A stretch of DNA of 64,000 nucleotides from assembly GCA_019912545.1 (NCBI GenBank), contig JAIOIK010000075.1, positions 1 through 64,000 on the forward strand. The letters run 5' to 3'. Of the stretch, positions 1-8,716 are shown piece after piece (the stretch's first letter is position 1; the number at the start of each line of letters is the position of its first letter). Position numbers and translations under genes: made by a program. The notes beneath the pieces are model-generated. The model ran no database searches. It saw only the letters and a program-made list of their open reading frames with translations, and was not told where the DNA came from. This DNA comes from Ignavibacteria bacterium (lineage in GTDB: Bacteria; Bacteroidota; Ignavibacteria; Tepidaquicellales; OLB5).

Positions 1-214
1 CGGGCTCTACCCCCTCTAACTCCCCCTGATAGGTGGAGAATGACATTCTGGAAAGTTTCGAAATTTGGGCGCAATAGCAATATTCCAAGTCCAGAAAGTG
101 AAAAAATGCCTCCACAAACTGGAATTCCAGCGTCTGAAAACCAGGGGATTGTTCTTGAGTGTTCACTTATTATTGATCCTCTGTATTTTGCAGTGAATTG
201 AATATCCTTTTTTA
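1..214. other. left-edge intergenic stretch
   Basis: No gene can be supported here. The first 30 bases are C/T-rich and resemble the CT-rich palindromic repeats found near 13.9 kb and 55.2 kb, but only one arm is present. A minus-strand frame is open to the left edge yet lacks a usable start codon. The last bases form the leader of lon; no clear promoter is visible. Confidence 0.4.
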
Positions 215-235
215 ATGAGCTATTTTTGTACTTAT

Positions 236-2725
236 ATGAATGAAATCAAAGAAATTACTGATCTGAATCAAATTTCAGATACGAAAATACCTGAAAAATC
301 AGAGCTTCCCGTTTCAATGCCCGTTGTACCGTTAAGGGATATTGTCATTTATCCTTATATGATGTACCCTATACTTGCCGGCAGAGAAAGCACTATCAGC
401 GCCATAAATTATTCGCTTGAGCGCGAAAAATATGTAATGCTTGTTACACAAAAGGATTCCAGGACTGAAGATGCCGGCCCTGAAAACCTTTTTGAATATG
501 GCACTGTAGCAAAAATACTGCAGGTCATAAAGCTCCCAAATAATCTCATCAAAGTATTGGTTGATGGAATTGCGCAGGCGAAAATTACAGCTATCAGCCA
601 TGATAAATTTCTCACGGCTGAAATTGAGTATATTTTTCCCAAAATAGAAGAATCTACCGAGCTTACTGCTTTGATAAGGCAGGCTACAAAACTGTTCTAT
701 GATTATGTTGCAAATAACCGCGCAGTTGCGCAGGAATCATTAACCGCTTACGATAACATCAAAGAGCCTGATAGAAAACTCTATTACATCGCTTCAACAA
801 TTCTTGTTTCTGTTCAAAGGAAGCAAAGGCTCCTTGAAATTAATACTCTTTTGGGTCAGTATTTTGAGCTAATCGATATACTGAGTTCAGAGCTGGAAAT
901 ATTTAAGGTTGAAAAAGATATCGAAACGAAGATTAACCAAAGCATGCAGAAGAACCAGCGCAAGTTCATTGTGCAGGAACAGATAAGAATTCTGCAGGAA
1001 GAACTGAACGATGAAGATGAAACGGATCCTGATTTCGTTAAGCTCAAAGACGGGATTCAAAAATCCAAGATGCCTAAGGATGTCAAAGAAAAGGCGATGG
1101 AGGAGTTTCAAAAGCTGAAAAAGATCCCGCCTATGTCACCCGAGGCAACTGTCTCAAGGAATTTCCTTGACTGGATGATAAGCGTGCCATGGAGTGTTTA
1201 TACAAATGATAACCTTGATATAGAACATGCCAAAGAAATTCTTGATGAAGATCACTTCGGGCTTGAAAAACCCAAAGAAAGAATTCTGGAGCATATTGCA
1301 ATACTGAATAATATCCAGAGCAAAAACAAGAGAAGGAACAAAGGAAAAAAACCCAAAGAGAGTCTCAAAGCAAGAGCGCAGATACTCTGCCTCGTCGGGC
1401 CTCCCGGAGTTGGTAAAACCTCCCTGGGTAAATCCATAGCAAGGGCTTTAGACAGAAAATTTGTAAGGATATCTCTTGGCGGCGTGCGCGACGAAGCCGA
1501 AATAAGAGGGCACAGAAGAACTTACATTGGTTCAATGCCGGGCAAGATAATTCAATCAATGCGCAAAGCAGGGACTTCAAACCCCGTAATACTCATGGAC
1601 GAGATAGATAAGATGGGAATGGATTTCCGCGGCGATCCGGCAAGTGCGCTGCTGGAAGCGCTTGACCCTGAACAGAACAATACCTTTAATGATCATTATC
1701 TTGATGTTGATTATGATCTTTCAAGAGTACTTTTCATAACTACGGCAAATGTTCAGTTCCAGATACCGCTTCCGCTGCAGGACAGGATGGAAATCATCCA
1801 GATGCCGGGCTACCTTGAGCATGAAAAACTTGAAATAGCAAAGCGTCATATAATTCCAAAACTTCTCATTGAGCACGGCTTAAGCACAAGCGAAGTTGAA
1901 ATTCCGGATGCTTCATTGCATAAGATAATTGTGGAATACACAAGAGAAGCGGGTGTAAGAAATCTTGAACGGGAAATTGCTTCGCTTATGAGGAAGATCA
2001 CCAAAGAAATTGTCCTTGCTAAAGCAAAGTTAAATGGTTCTGCTAAGCTGAACGGTTCAGCAAAGTACAAGAAGGTTGATAAAGTACTGAAAGTAAATGC
2101 TGAGCTTATTGAAAAATATCTTGGCGTTCCTAAGTTTAAAGAGAAGCAGGCCGATAAGGAAGATAAAGTAGGTTCTGCCGTAGGGCTTGCATGGACATCA
2201 ATGGGCGGTGATATTCTTGATATTGAAGTAAGCGTTATGCCGGGCAAAGAAAAATTAACACTTACCGGTCAGCTTGGAGATGTGATGAAAGAATCAGCAT
2301 TTGCAGGATTCACATTTATCAGGTCAAACGCTGCGAAGTTCGGGCTGCCGAAGAATTTTTTCAGTAATAAAGAGATACATGTTCACATTCCCGAAGGCGC
2401 TATTCCGAAAGACGGCCCGTCAGCAGGCATCACAATGGCAATTGCAATGATATCAGCTTTGACAGGCAATCCAACCAGAAGTGATGTTGCTATGACAGGC
2501 GAAATTACTTTAAGAGGGGAGATCCTTCCAATAGGCGGACTGAACGAGAAACTCCTTGCAGCTCAAAGAAGCGGCATCAAGACAGTTTTGATCCCGAAAG
2601 AAAATGAAAAAGATCTCAAGGAAATCTCAGATAAAATTAAAAAAGGATTAAGCATAATTCCCGTTGAGAAGCTTGATGACTCGGTGAAACATATTTTCAA
2701 AAAGAAGTTCACGAAGAAAAAGTAA
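236..2725 (+). CDS. lon: ATP-dependent protease Lon
   Basis: Cytoplasmic AAA+ serine protease that degrades misfolded and regulatory proteins. An N-terminal substrate-binding domain with the PVVPLRDIVIYP signature is followed by an AAA+ module with Walker A GPPGVGKT (residues 388-395) and by the protease domain. The catalytic dyad is visible as Ser729 in KDGPSAG and Lys772 in GGLNEKLLAA, 43 residues apart as in characterised Lon proteins. Length (829 aa) is normal. I chose the ATG at 236 because the family N-terminus starts about there; an in-frame ATG at 215 adds seven residues, and neither start has a good Shine-Dalgarno. A short repeat in the protein (two copies of KLNGSA near residue 600) lies between the AAA+ and protease domains. 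Confidence 0.97.
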   Translation: MNEIKEITDLNQISDTKIPEKSELPVSMPVVPLRDIVIYPYMMYPILAGRESTISAINYSLEREKYVMLVTQKDSRTEDAGPENLFEYGTVAKILQVIKLPNNLIKVLVDGIAQAKITAISHDKFLTAEIEYIFPKIEESTELTALIRQATKLFYDYVANNRAVAQESLTAYDNIKEPDRKLYYIASTILVSVQRKQRLLEINTLLGQYFELIDILSSELEIFKVEKDIETKINQSMQKNQRKFIVQEQIRILQEELNDEDETDPDFVKLKDGIQKSKMPKDVKEKAMEEFQKLKKIPPMSPEATVSRNFLDWMISVPWSVYTNDNLDIEHAKEILDEDHFGLEKPKERILEHIAILNNIQSKNKRRNKGKKPKESLKARAQILCLVGPPGVGKTSLGKSIARALDRKFVRISLGGVRDEAEIRGHRRTYIGSMPGKIIQSMRKAGTSNPVILMDEIDKMGMDFRGDPASALLEALDPEQNNTFNDHYLDVDYDLSRVLFITTANVQFQIPLPLQDRMEIIQMPGYLEHEKLEIAKRHIIPKLLIEHGLSTSEVEIPDASLHKIIVEYTREAGVRNLEREIASLMRKITKEIVLAKAKLNGSAKLNGSAKYKKVDKVLKVNAELIEKYLGVPKFKEKQADKEDKVGSAVGLAWTSMGGDILDIEVSVMPGKEKLTLTGQLGDVMKESAFAGFTFIRSNAAKFGLPKNFFSNKEIHVHIPEGAIPKDGPSAGITMAIAMISALTGNPTRSDVAMTGEITLRGEILPIGGLNEKLLAAQRSGIKTVLIPKENEKDLKEISDKIKKGLSIIPVEKLDDSVKHIFKKKFTKKK

Positions 2726-2742
2726 AATTGCTAATTTGCACA

Positions 2743-2776
2743 AACCAAAAAAGCGGCATTGGCCGCTTTTTTGGTT
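2743..2776. terminator. bidirectional intrinsic terminator
   Basis: A perfect 15-bp stem (2743-2757 with 2762-2776) with a 4-base loop has an A-run in one arm and a T-run in the other, so it can end transcription of both lon (+) and the convergent barrel gene (-). Confidence 0.9.
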
Positions 2777-2793
2777 GTTGACAATAACTTTTA

Positions 2794-3657
2794 CTAAGGT
2801 AACTTATACCGCTGTTCTTTTACTCCGAAGAAGTAGCTTATCCCTACGCTTGCGCTGAAATATGCAAATTGTTTCCAGCCTGCAAACTGAATAGGATCAA
2901 ACGTTGCATTATCATTCAATCCAACTGTTGTTGATGGAGGGGAAGCATTTGGATCTTCAACAGGCTCTTCAGACTTTTTCAATAATAGGTTTGCGTGAGT
3001 AAACCTTAATCCGGCATTCAGACCGAAATTTTTATCGAAAGCATATTCTAATCCAAAAAATGCCTGGTAACCGATCCTCAAACTGTTCTTTATTTTAATA
3101 TCTACCCTGTTATTATCAGGATTGATGAGCTCAGATTTTCCCGAAATTAAACTAATAAGCGGGTTTGCACCAAAGTAGTACTTTACTTTATGAGTTGGTG
3201 TGAAATTATATTCAATTCCTATACCGCCATTGAACGAGTTGTAATAGACTTTTCCTTCTTCGGTATTCTTTGCAAAGATATCGCTCTGGAATCTATCGAA
3301 ACCTGCAATTACATCCAGCCAGAAATTCCCTTTTTTGCCAAGCGGCAGTTTGCCGATAAGATTGAAACCAAACCCATGCCTGGCGCTGTAGTTTTTACCT
3401 TCGCTGAAATCATTCCTGCTATAGCCGCCGTTATGGCTGGTGAGCTCCATTGCGCCCGAATTATAACCGGCATTGAAATGAAGGATAAACTTAGGCAGAG
3501 TGCGGACCGTAACAATCCTTATCGTTTTGGATTTATTAATAACCGTTGTATCATACTTTATGGTAATTGAAGTATCCTGAGAATGAAGGCTGCTGCCGAT
3601 GAACAGCGCTATAAGCATTATCACAATGCAGGAATATTTATGAATTGATCTCTTCAT
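2794..3657 (-). CDS. outer-membrane beta-barrel protein, copy 1B
   Basis: 287-residue exported protein. An N-terminal signal peptide ends near LHSQ (about residue 27), and the rest is alternating amphipathic strands ending in an aromatic-rich SYFFGVKEQ stretch, as in small OmpX/OprF-like barrels. The same fold and motifs (GxLPLGKKGNFWLD, GIEYNFTPTHK, an FGLNAGLRFTHANLL strand) recur in the neighbouring barrels at 3657-4490, 5116-5940 and 5951-6817, so it is a paralogue in a tandem family. Its start codon overlaps the stop region of the upstream gene by one base, so the pair is co-transcribed. Function is unknown; a structural or anchoring envelope role is inference. Confidence 0.75.
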   Translation of the reverse strand: MKRSIHKYSCIVIMLIALFIGSSLHSQDTSITIKYDTTVINKSKTIRIVTVRTLPKFILHFNAGYNSGAMELTSHNGGYSRNDFSEGKNYSARHGFGFNLIGKLPLGKKGNFWLDVIAGFDRFQSDIFAKNTEEGKVYYNSFNGGIGIEYNFTPTHKVKYYFGANPLISLISGKSELINPDNNRVDIKIKNSLRIGYQAFFGLEYAFDKNFGLNAGLRFTHANLLLKKSEEPVEDPNASPPSTTVGLNDNATFDPIQFAGWKQFAYFSASVGISYFFGVKEQRYKLP

Positions 3658-4490
3658 TACTTTTTATTCTTCATCCCGAAATAGAAATTAAATCCGGCAT
3701 AGAATGAGCTGTATAAAAATTGTTTCCAGCCCGCATATGGTATAACGTCTCCCGATGTGATCTTTTCATCATTTAAACTGGTTTCTGAAAGATTTGACGA
3801 AGCCTTTGACTCCCGGCCAATTATATTAGCATGTACAATCTTGTACCCGAGATTGACTCCAACCTTATCATTTAAGGCATACTCAAAACCGAGATTAAGT
3901 GCAGCGCCAAATCTTATAGAATTCTTTATCTTCAAATTGAAATCAGTTGTATCTGTGCTTAATACTGCTTCACCACTGATAAAATTTGCAATCAGATCAA
4001 ACCCAACATATGGTTTGAATTTCCTATCAGGAGTAAAATTATTTTCAATACCCAGGGCGGCTGATATTACATTATATGTAACCTTTCCCTCGGGTGATGC
4101 TGCGATGACAAAATTACTCTGAAACCTGTTAAATCCGCCGGTTACGTTTAATCTTACATTGCCCTGTTTATGCAAAGCTATTTTACCGGTCAGGTTTGCA
4201 CCGTATCCATATCTTGTCCCAAAGTTGCTGCCGTTAACAAATTCGTTTTTTCTGAAAAAAGTATTTTCATTACCGGCAAGATCCATATGCCCTATGTTGT
4301 AATTGAAACTAAGCTGTAATGTTAAGAAGGAAGGTTTGCCCGGTTTTACCATGTTTATGATGCGGGAATTTGCATGCATGCTGTATGAGGTATCTTTGGA
4401 AGAGACAGGGTTCACATCGCTATCCTGTCCCATAATTAATGGGGTATATACAAGAACGAACAGGAATATGTAGAAGTAATTTCTTATCAT
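3657..4490 (-). CDS. outer-membrane beta-barrel protein, copy 1A
   Basis: 277-residue exported barrel with a signal peptide (about residues 1-21, ending IMGQ) and a C-terminal aromatic strand (YAGFNFYFGMK). The central strand block KIALHKQGNVRLNVTGGF closely matches KIPLHKKGNVRLNISGGF of the barrel at 5951-6817, which makes these two the most similar pair and marks them as equivalent members of two duplicated operons. It lies between a SPOR lipoprotein gene (15 bp upstream) and a second barrel (1 bp overlap). Function unknown; the SPOR neighbour suggests an envelope or division-linked role. Confidence 0.75.
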   Translation of the reverse strand: MIRNYFYIFLFVLVYTPLIMGQDSDVNPVSSKDTSYSMHANSRIINMVKPGKPSFLTLQLSFNYNIGHMDLAGNENTFFRKNEFVNGSNFGTRYGYGANLTGKIALHKQGNVRLNVTGGFNRFQSNFVIAASPEGKVTYNVISAALGIENNFTPDRKFKPYVGFDLIANFISGEAVLSTDTTDFNLKIKNSIRFGAALNLGFEYALNDKVGVNLGYKIVHANIIGRESKASSNLSETSLNDEKITSGDVIPYAGWKQFLYSSFYAGFNFYFGMKNKK

Positions 4491-4505
4491 TAAGATATTC
4501 TAATA

Positions 4506-4937
4506 TTATTTCTTTCTTGTAATAACAAAAGCATCATGGTAGCCTTTGGTTTTGGCAAATTCCATATATTTTATTGCCTCAGCCCGGTTTGTATAACTGC
4601 CTATTCGTATTTTATATAATCCGCCGGTCTGGTCATAATATACGCCGTCACCAAGCGTTTGTTTAGCCCTTGCAAGAAATCTATCAAAATTTGAAGGAAT
4701 TGAAAATGCTCCGATTTGAACTATATAAATGTAAGAGTCTTTTGTGAGATCTGTCTTGTCTTCCTTTATCTTGTCATCCTTAAGTGTGACTTTCCGAATA
4801 GTATCGGCTTTTACAGTTTTTTCGGTATAATCAACTTTATACTCATCAACATCATACTCTCCCGAACTGCAGCCGTTAAGCAAAACTGCAATTGTAGAAA
4901 CAATGAATAACAGATATAACTTAACGAATTTCAGCAT
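4506..4937 (-). CDS. SPOR-domain lipoprotein, copy 1
   Basis: 143 residues. A lipoprotein signal peptide ends in LNGC, giving lipidated Cys23; an acidic/lysine-rich linker follows, and residues about 68-143 form a SPOR domain (YIVQIGAFS ... GLYKIRIGSYTNRAEA). SPOR domains bind denuded glycan strands of peptidoglycan, usually at division sites, so this protein probably bridges membrane and cell wall. It heads a three-gene unit with two beta-barrel genes downstream. The homologous gene at 6930-7376 heads an equivalent unit. No promoter matching TTG-N19/20-TAnnTTTG was found upstream. Confidence 0.85.
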   Translation of the reverse strand: MLKFVKLYLLFIVSTIAVLLNGCSSGEYDVDEYKVDYTEKTVKADTIRKVTLKDDKIKEDKTDLTKDSYIYIVQIGAFSIPSNFDRFLARAKQTLGDGVYYDQTGGLYKIRIGSYTNRAEAIKYMEFAKTKGYHDAFVITRKK

Positions 4938-5058
4938 ATTTTTCTAAATCAATATAACTTATAATCTTAAAAAAAACAAGACTTGTAAAGAGATAATTTA
5001 AGAAGAAACTGTAATTCATTAAAGAATATAGTGGTTAAGGATTTATAAAATTGCTGTC

Positions 5059-5100
5059 AAAAAAAAGGTCAACCAAAATTATGATAATTCCGGTTAACCT
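5059..5100 (-). terminator. intrinsic terminator of second barrel operon
   Basis: Read on the minus strand, a 9-bp stem with one G-T pair (5092-5100 with 5066-5074) is followed by eight Ts (5066-5059). It lies just past the stop codon of the barrel gene at 5116-5940 and separates the two duplicated operons. Confidence 0.85.
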
Positions 5101-5115
5101 ATTAGTATAAAAAAT

Positions 5116-5940
5116 TTAATTTAATTTATACCTTTTCTCTTTTACACCAAAGTAAAAATTTACACCTGCTAGTATAGAATAGAAAGAAAAGCTCTTATTT
5201 CGTGCACCGGCGAATTTCAGGTTAGGATCAGCCTTATCCCTAAGCTTAAACTCAGTATCTGTGTTTGTACCTGTTGCATCTTTCAGGAAAGCATTTGCAT
5301 TAATTATCCTTACCCCGATATTCAGGCCAAAGTTTTCATTTACAAGATATTCAGACCCAACCATCAATCCATATCCCATTCGGAAACTGTTTGAGACTTT
5401 GTAACTTTCATCATATGGGGTCCCGCCCCTGTTTTCGAACCATACTTTCACATCGCCATTGATCATACTTGCGTTAATCTCTCCACCCATATAGATCTTA
5501 AACTTGTGAGCGGGTGTGAAATTGTATTCAAGTCCAAGTCCCCCTGTAAAACAATTATAATTTGCTTTTCCATTATCTGCCACAGTTGTTTTACTGCCGA
5601 AAGTATACGACAGCAGCCTGTTATAGGTCAAAGACTGAGTGAACCTAACGCTTCCTCTTTCATTCAAAGTTATTTTTGAAAGAACGCTTGCCCCATATCC
5701 CTTATCAGCTCCAAACGATTCGCCGTCGTAAACTGTTCTTGACTGGTAATCATCATTGTATGCGCCGGAAAGTTCAAGTACTGACTGGTTATAATCAATA
5801 TTAAACTGCAAAGTGTAAGTAGGTGTACTCCTAACAATCATATACCTTTTAGTCTGAGTGACCTGGGTGAAAAGCTGTGATGAAAACAACATCATCAGGA
5901 TGACACCCACAAATAATTTATTCACAATATTTCTTTTCAT
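5116..5940 (-). CDS. outer-membrane beta-barrel protein, copy 2B
   Basis: 274 residues with a signal peptide ending near LFTQ (residue about 26) and a beta-barrel body ending NFYFGVKEKRYKLN, nearly the same tail as the copy at 2794-3657 (YFFGVKEQRYKLP). That shared tail and the third position in its operon make it the equivalent of copy 1B. It starts 10 bp after the lipobox-bearing barrel at 5951-6817 and is followed by a strong terminator. The family-typical GLEYNFTPAHKFKIYMGG strand is present. Function unknown. Confidence 0.75.
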   Translation of the reverse strand: MKRNIVNKLFVGVILMMLFSSQLFTQVTQTKRYMIVRSTPTYTLQFNIDYNQSVLELSGAYNDDYQSRTVYDGESFGADKGYGASVLSKITLNERGSVRFTQSLTYNRLLSYTFGSKTTVADNGKANYNCFTGGLGLEYNFTPAHKFKIYMGGEINASMINGDVKVWFENRGGTPYDESYKVSNSFRMGYGLMVGSEYLVNENFGLNIGVRIINANAFLKDATGTNTDTEFKLRDKADPNLKFAGARNKSFSFYSILAGVNFYFGVKEKRYKLN

Positions 5941-5950
5941 ATGATTGGTA

Positions 5951-6817
5951 TTATTTTTTGAACTGGTAAACTATATCTTTCACACCAAAATAGAAGTTCA
6001 TTCCCAGGTAAAAGGATGTAAAAATAAAATTTTTAAACCCGCCGAATTCAATTTCGCCCGTATCATCTTTTTTATCCCTTAAGGGCACTTCGTTCGGGTC
6101 ACTGCTGGTTTTTGTCTGTTTGAGAACCTGATTTGAGTTTGTAAGCTTTATGCCAAAGTTAGCGCCGATATTATTATTGAACATATATTCAAGCCCGCCG
6201 TAGATCTTATAACCTATCCTGAACGAATTCGTAATTGTTACAACACGGGTGCTGTTGTTTGTCTGACTGATCATGTTTGCTTTACCTGAGATCATGTTTC
6301 CGGTTATTTCTGCTGCAACAAATGGCTTCAATCTAAACGTTGGGTTGAATGAATTCTCTATTCCCGCTCCAAAGCTGAACACATTGTAGCTGACATCACC
6401 AAATTTGGATGTTGAGGCAAGGAAGCCGCTTTCAAAACGGTCAAATCCGCCTGAGATATTGAGTCTTACATTTCCTTTCTTATGAAGTGGTATTTTTCCA
6501 ATGATCATAATGCCGTAACCATTTTTTACTCCAAAGTTCAAACCATGTGAAAACTGAAGCGAATCGAAATTATTCTGGAAGTTGGAAGATAGCTCTGCCA
6601 TTCCGAGATTTAGTCCGCCGGAAAGCTGCAATGTAAATTTAGGGGGAGTCTGTATTTTGTAAAAGTTCTTTAATTTAGCACCGGTTGATTGGAATTTGGT
6701 CGAATCCTTGTAATCGCCTTGTTCTATATTGTACGATCCCGATCCGCAGCCTGCCAGGTAAGGCAAAATAATAAATAATAATGCTATATAGAAATGTCCT
6801 AATTTCATAGCTTGCAT
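5951..6817 (-). CDS. beta-barrel protein with lipoprotein signal, copy 2A
   Basis: 288 residues. The barrel part (from about residue 55) is a clear paralogue of the barrel at 3657-4490. Unlike the other barrels here, it begins with a lipobox (YLAGC, Cys24) and a short GSGSYNIEQGDYKD stretch that resembles the mature N-termini of the two SPOR lipoproteins (GCSSGEYDVDEYK and GCNSPTYEIIE). This suggests that its 5' end came from a SPOR lipoprotein gene by recombination. If processed as predicted it would be a lipid-anchored barrel. An alternative start at residue 4 (6808) keeps the signal intact. Confidence 0.75.
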   Translation of the reverse strand: MQAMKLGHFYIALLFIILPYLAGCGSGSYNIEQGDYKDSTKFQSTGAKLKNFYKIQTPPKFTLQLSGGLNLGMAELSSNFQNNFDSLQFSHGLNFGVKNGYGIMIIGKIPLHKKGNVRLNISGGFDRFESGFLASTSKFGDVSYNVFSFGAGIENSFNPTFRLKPFVAAEITGNMISGKANMISQTNNSTRVVTITNSFRIGYKIYGGLEYMFNNNIGANFGIKLTNSNQVLKQTKTSSDPNEVPLRDKKDDTGEIEFGGFKNFIFTSFYLGMNFYFGVKDIVYQFKK

Positions 6818-6929
6818 ATTCCCTACTAAATTTTCTTAAGAAGTATAAATTACTCTATAATGATAGTGCTGATTCTATAGATTTATATGTAAATTATTTA
6901 TAAAAAAACTTAAATTCAAGTAATAATAA

Positions 6930-7376
6930 TCACTTATTTTCCTGCTTCAAGTATGTGATCTCAACCAAAAATGAGTCTGTGAAGCCTAATTCTTTGATTT
7001 TCATAAGTAATTCCAATGCTTCTGATTTTACTGCAAATGTACCAAGCCTTACTTTATACAAACCATCTGTTTCCTTAAACGTAACATCATCTCCGCCTAT
7101 TCTTTCTTTTGCATTACGGGTAAATTTTGTTGCATTTTCTTCATCATTAAACGCGCCGATCTGGATAACATAATTTCTTGAAATTACTGTTTTTTCATTG
7201 AACTTATTCTCTGGGGGCTTAATATCTTCTTTGATCTCTGTAACGGGAGGTTTAGTTTCTTCTTTGATCTCTACAGGTTCTTCAACCTCTATTATCTCGT
7301 ATGTAGGGGAATTACATCCTGAATACACCAGAATTGCAACACCTAATAATGCAAATCTCTTCAGTATATTTTTCAT
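6930..7376 (-). CDS. SPOR-domain lipoprotein, copy 2
   Basis: 148 residues. Signal peptide with lipobox YSGC (Cys21), then a Glu/Pro/Lys-rich linker with two imperfect repeats around KPPVTEIKEDIKPP, then a SPOR domain from about residue 66 (YVIQIGAFNDEENA ... GLYKVRLGTFAVKSEAL). It should sit in the outer or inner membrane and bind peptidoglycan. It heads the second SPOR-barrel-barrel operon; 112 bp separate it from the next gene. It is the counterpart of the gene at 4506-4937. Confidence 0.85.
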   Translation of the reverse strand: MKNILKRFALLGVAILVYSGCNSPTYEIIEVEEPVEIKEETKPPVTEIKEDIKPPENKFNEKTVISRNYVIQIGAFNDEENATKFTRNAKERIGGDDVTFKETDGLYKVRLGTFAVKSEALELLMKIKELGFTDSFLVEITYLKQENK

Positions 7377-7793
7377 GGTTTCTTCCCTTTTACTATGTTA
7401 AAAATAATTTTAATTGTCTTTAAATTCAAGTTTGTTATTTGACTGCCACCACGGGTAAATTATGCTAAATGTTATGACTAATCAATACTGCGATAAAGTG
7501 AGTTTAATGGATGAAATCAACAAATCCGAAGCTTCCCTAAACAGAACTGACCAATATCAGGGAGACACTTGAGCTAAGTTCGGTTTCACAGGTATTAATA
7601 AATTTCCACAGCATACTTAAAAAGCAGGTTAATCAAGATCTTCCCTTTCTTGAATAATGTACAATGTCGTAGATTCTTCAAAGACGGGAGATTTACAGCA
7701 AAAATTAATTTCTTTTATTTCAAATCACAGTTAGTTAATTTGCATACTATTGCGGTACAGTATTATCTTAATCCCAAAACTAAAGGAGAATAA
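7377..7793. other. 417-bp divergent intergenic region
   Basis: This gap should carry promoters for the SPOR operon (-) and the PfkB gene (+). No consensus TTG/TAnnTTTG pair was found on either strand. The only clear signal is an AAGGAG ribosome-binding site just before 7794. An imperfect inverted repeat may join 7640-7660 with 7677-7692, too weak to call. A 32-codon frame at 7474-7572 has no support as a gene. Confidence 0.4.
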
Positions 7794-8714
7794 ATGTCTT
7801 TACTTGTTGTCGGATCACTTGCGCTTGATACAATTGAAACACCGTTCGGAAAAGCTGAAAGAACACTGGGAGGCTCTGCGACTTTCATTTCAGTTGCTGC
7901 ATCTTATTTTGTACAGCCTGTGAGGCTGGTTGGAGTTGTTGGAGGTGATTTTCCAAAGAAAGAGCTTGAGTATTTTGAAGAACGCGAGATTGATCTTGAA
8001 GGGCTTCAGATAATAGAAGAAGGCAAAACTTTCCACTGGCACGGTAAGTATGATTACGACCTTAATTCGCGCGAAAGCCTGGTTACAGAGCTGAATGTAT
8101 TCGCAGATTTTGATCCCGTTGTGCCTGAGAGTTTTAAGAAAAGCCGCTACCTGTGCCTTGGGAACATTAATCCGGAGCTTCAGAAGAAAGTATTCCAGCA
8201 GATGGAAAACCCTAAACTCATTGTTGCGGATACTATGAATTTTTGGATATCCGGCAAAAAAGATGCTCTAATAGATGTTCTTAAACATATTAATGTTTTC
8301 ATTATTAATGATTCTGAAGCAAGAGAACTCTCAGAAGAAGCTAACCTTTTCAAAGCAGCAAAGAAGATCCAGAGTTTCGGGCCTAAGATAGTTATTATAA
8401 AAAAAGGCGAACATGGCGCACTATTATTTTACGAAAATGAGCTGTTCAGCGCGCCGGCATATCCCCTTGAATCGATATACGATCCGACCGGAGCTGGTGA
8501 TAGCTTTGCAGGAGGATTCATAGGCTACATAGCAAAAACAGATGATATTTCATTCGAAAATATGAAGCGCGCCGTGATTTTCGGAAGTACAATTGCTTCG
8601 TTCTGTGTAGAAAAATTTTCTCTTGAAGGTACGCGCGATCTTTCTCATATTCAAATTAAAGACAGGTTCAACGAATTCACAAGGTTCTCCGCTTTTGAGC
8701 CGTCGGAACTTTAA
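7794..8714 (+). CDS. PfkB-family carbohydrate/nucleoside kinase
   Basis: 306-residue ribokinase-fold kinase. The N-terminal substrate loop GGSATFISVA (from about residue 26) and the C-terminal PfkB signature DPTGAGDSFAGGF (from Asp230, with catalytic base Asp236) are intact. A strong AAGGAG site precedes the ATG. The gene ends 2 bp before a 5-methylthioribose-1-phosphate isomerase-like gene and is surely co-transcribed with it. That context makes phosphorylation of methylthioribose, 5-deoxyribose or a related nucleoside/sugar the best guess, replacing the unrelated MtnK kinase. The substrate cannot be read from sequence. Confidence 0.88.
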   Translation: MSLLVVGSLALDTIETPFGKAERTLGGSATFISVAASYFVQPVRLVGVVGGDFPKKELEYFEEREIDLEGLQIIEEGKTFHWHGKYDYDLNSRESLVTELNVFADFDPVVPESFKKSRYLCLGNINPELQKKVFQQMENPKLIVADTMNFWISGKKDALIDVLKHINVFIINDSEARELSEEANLFKAAKKIQSFGPKIVIIKKGEHGALLFYENELFSAPAYPLESIYDPTGAGDSFAGGFIGYIAKTDDISFENMKRAVIFGSTIASFCVEKFSLEGTRDLSHIQIKDRFNEFTRFSAFEPSEL

Positions 8715-8716
8715 GT

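Noticed and set aside
1-214. Minus-strand open frame reaching the left edge
   Set aside because: No start codon in frame before it runs into the lon coding region, and the composition gives no clear family.
7474-7572. 32-codon frame in the 7.4-7.8 kb gap
   Set aside because: No RBS or promoter, no recognisable motif, and it is followed by frequent stops.
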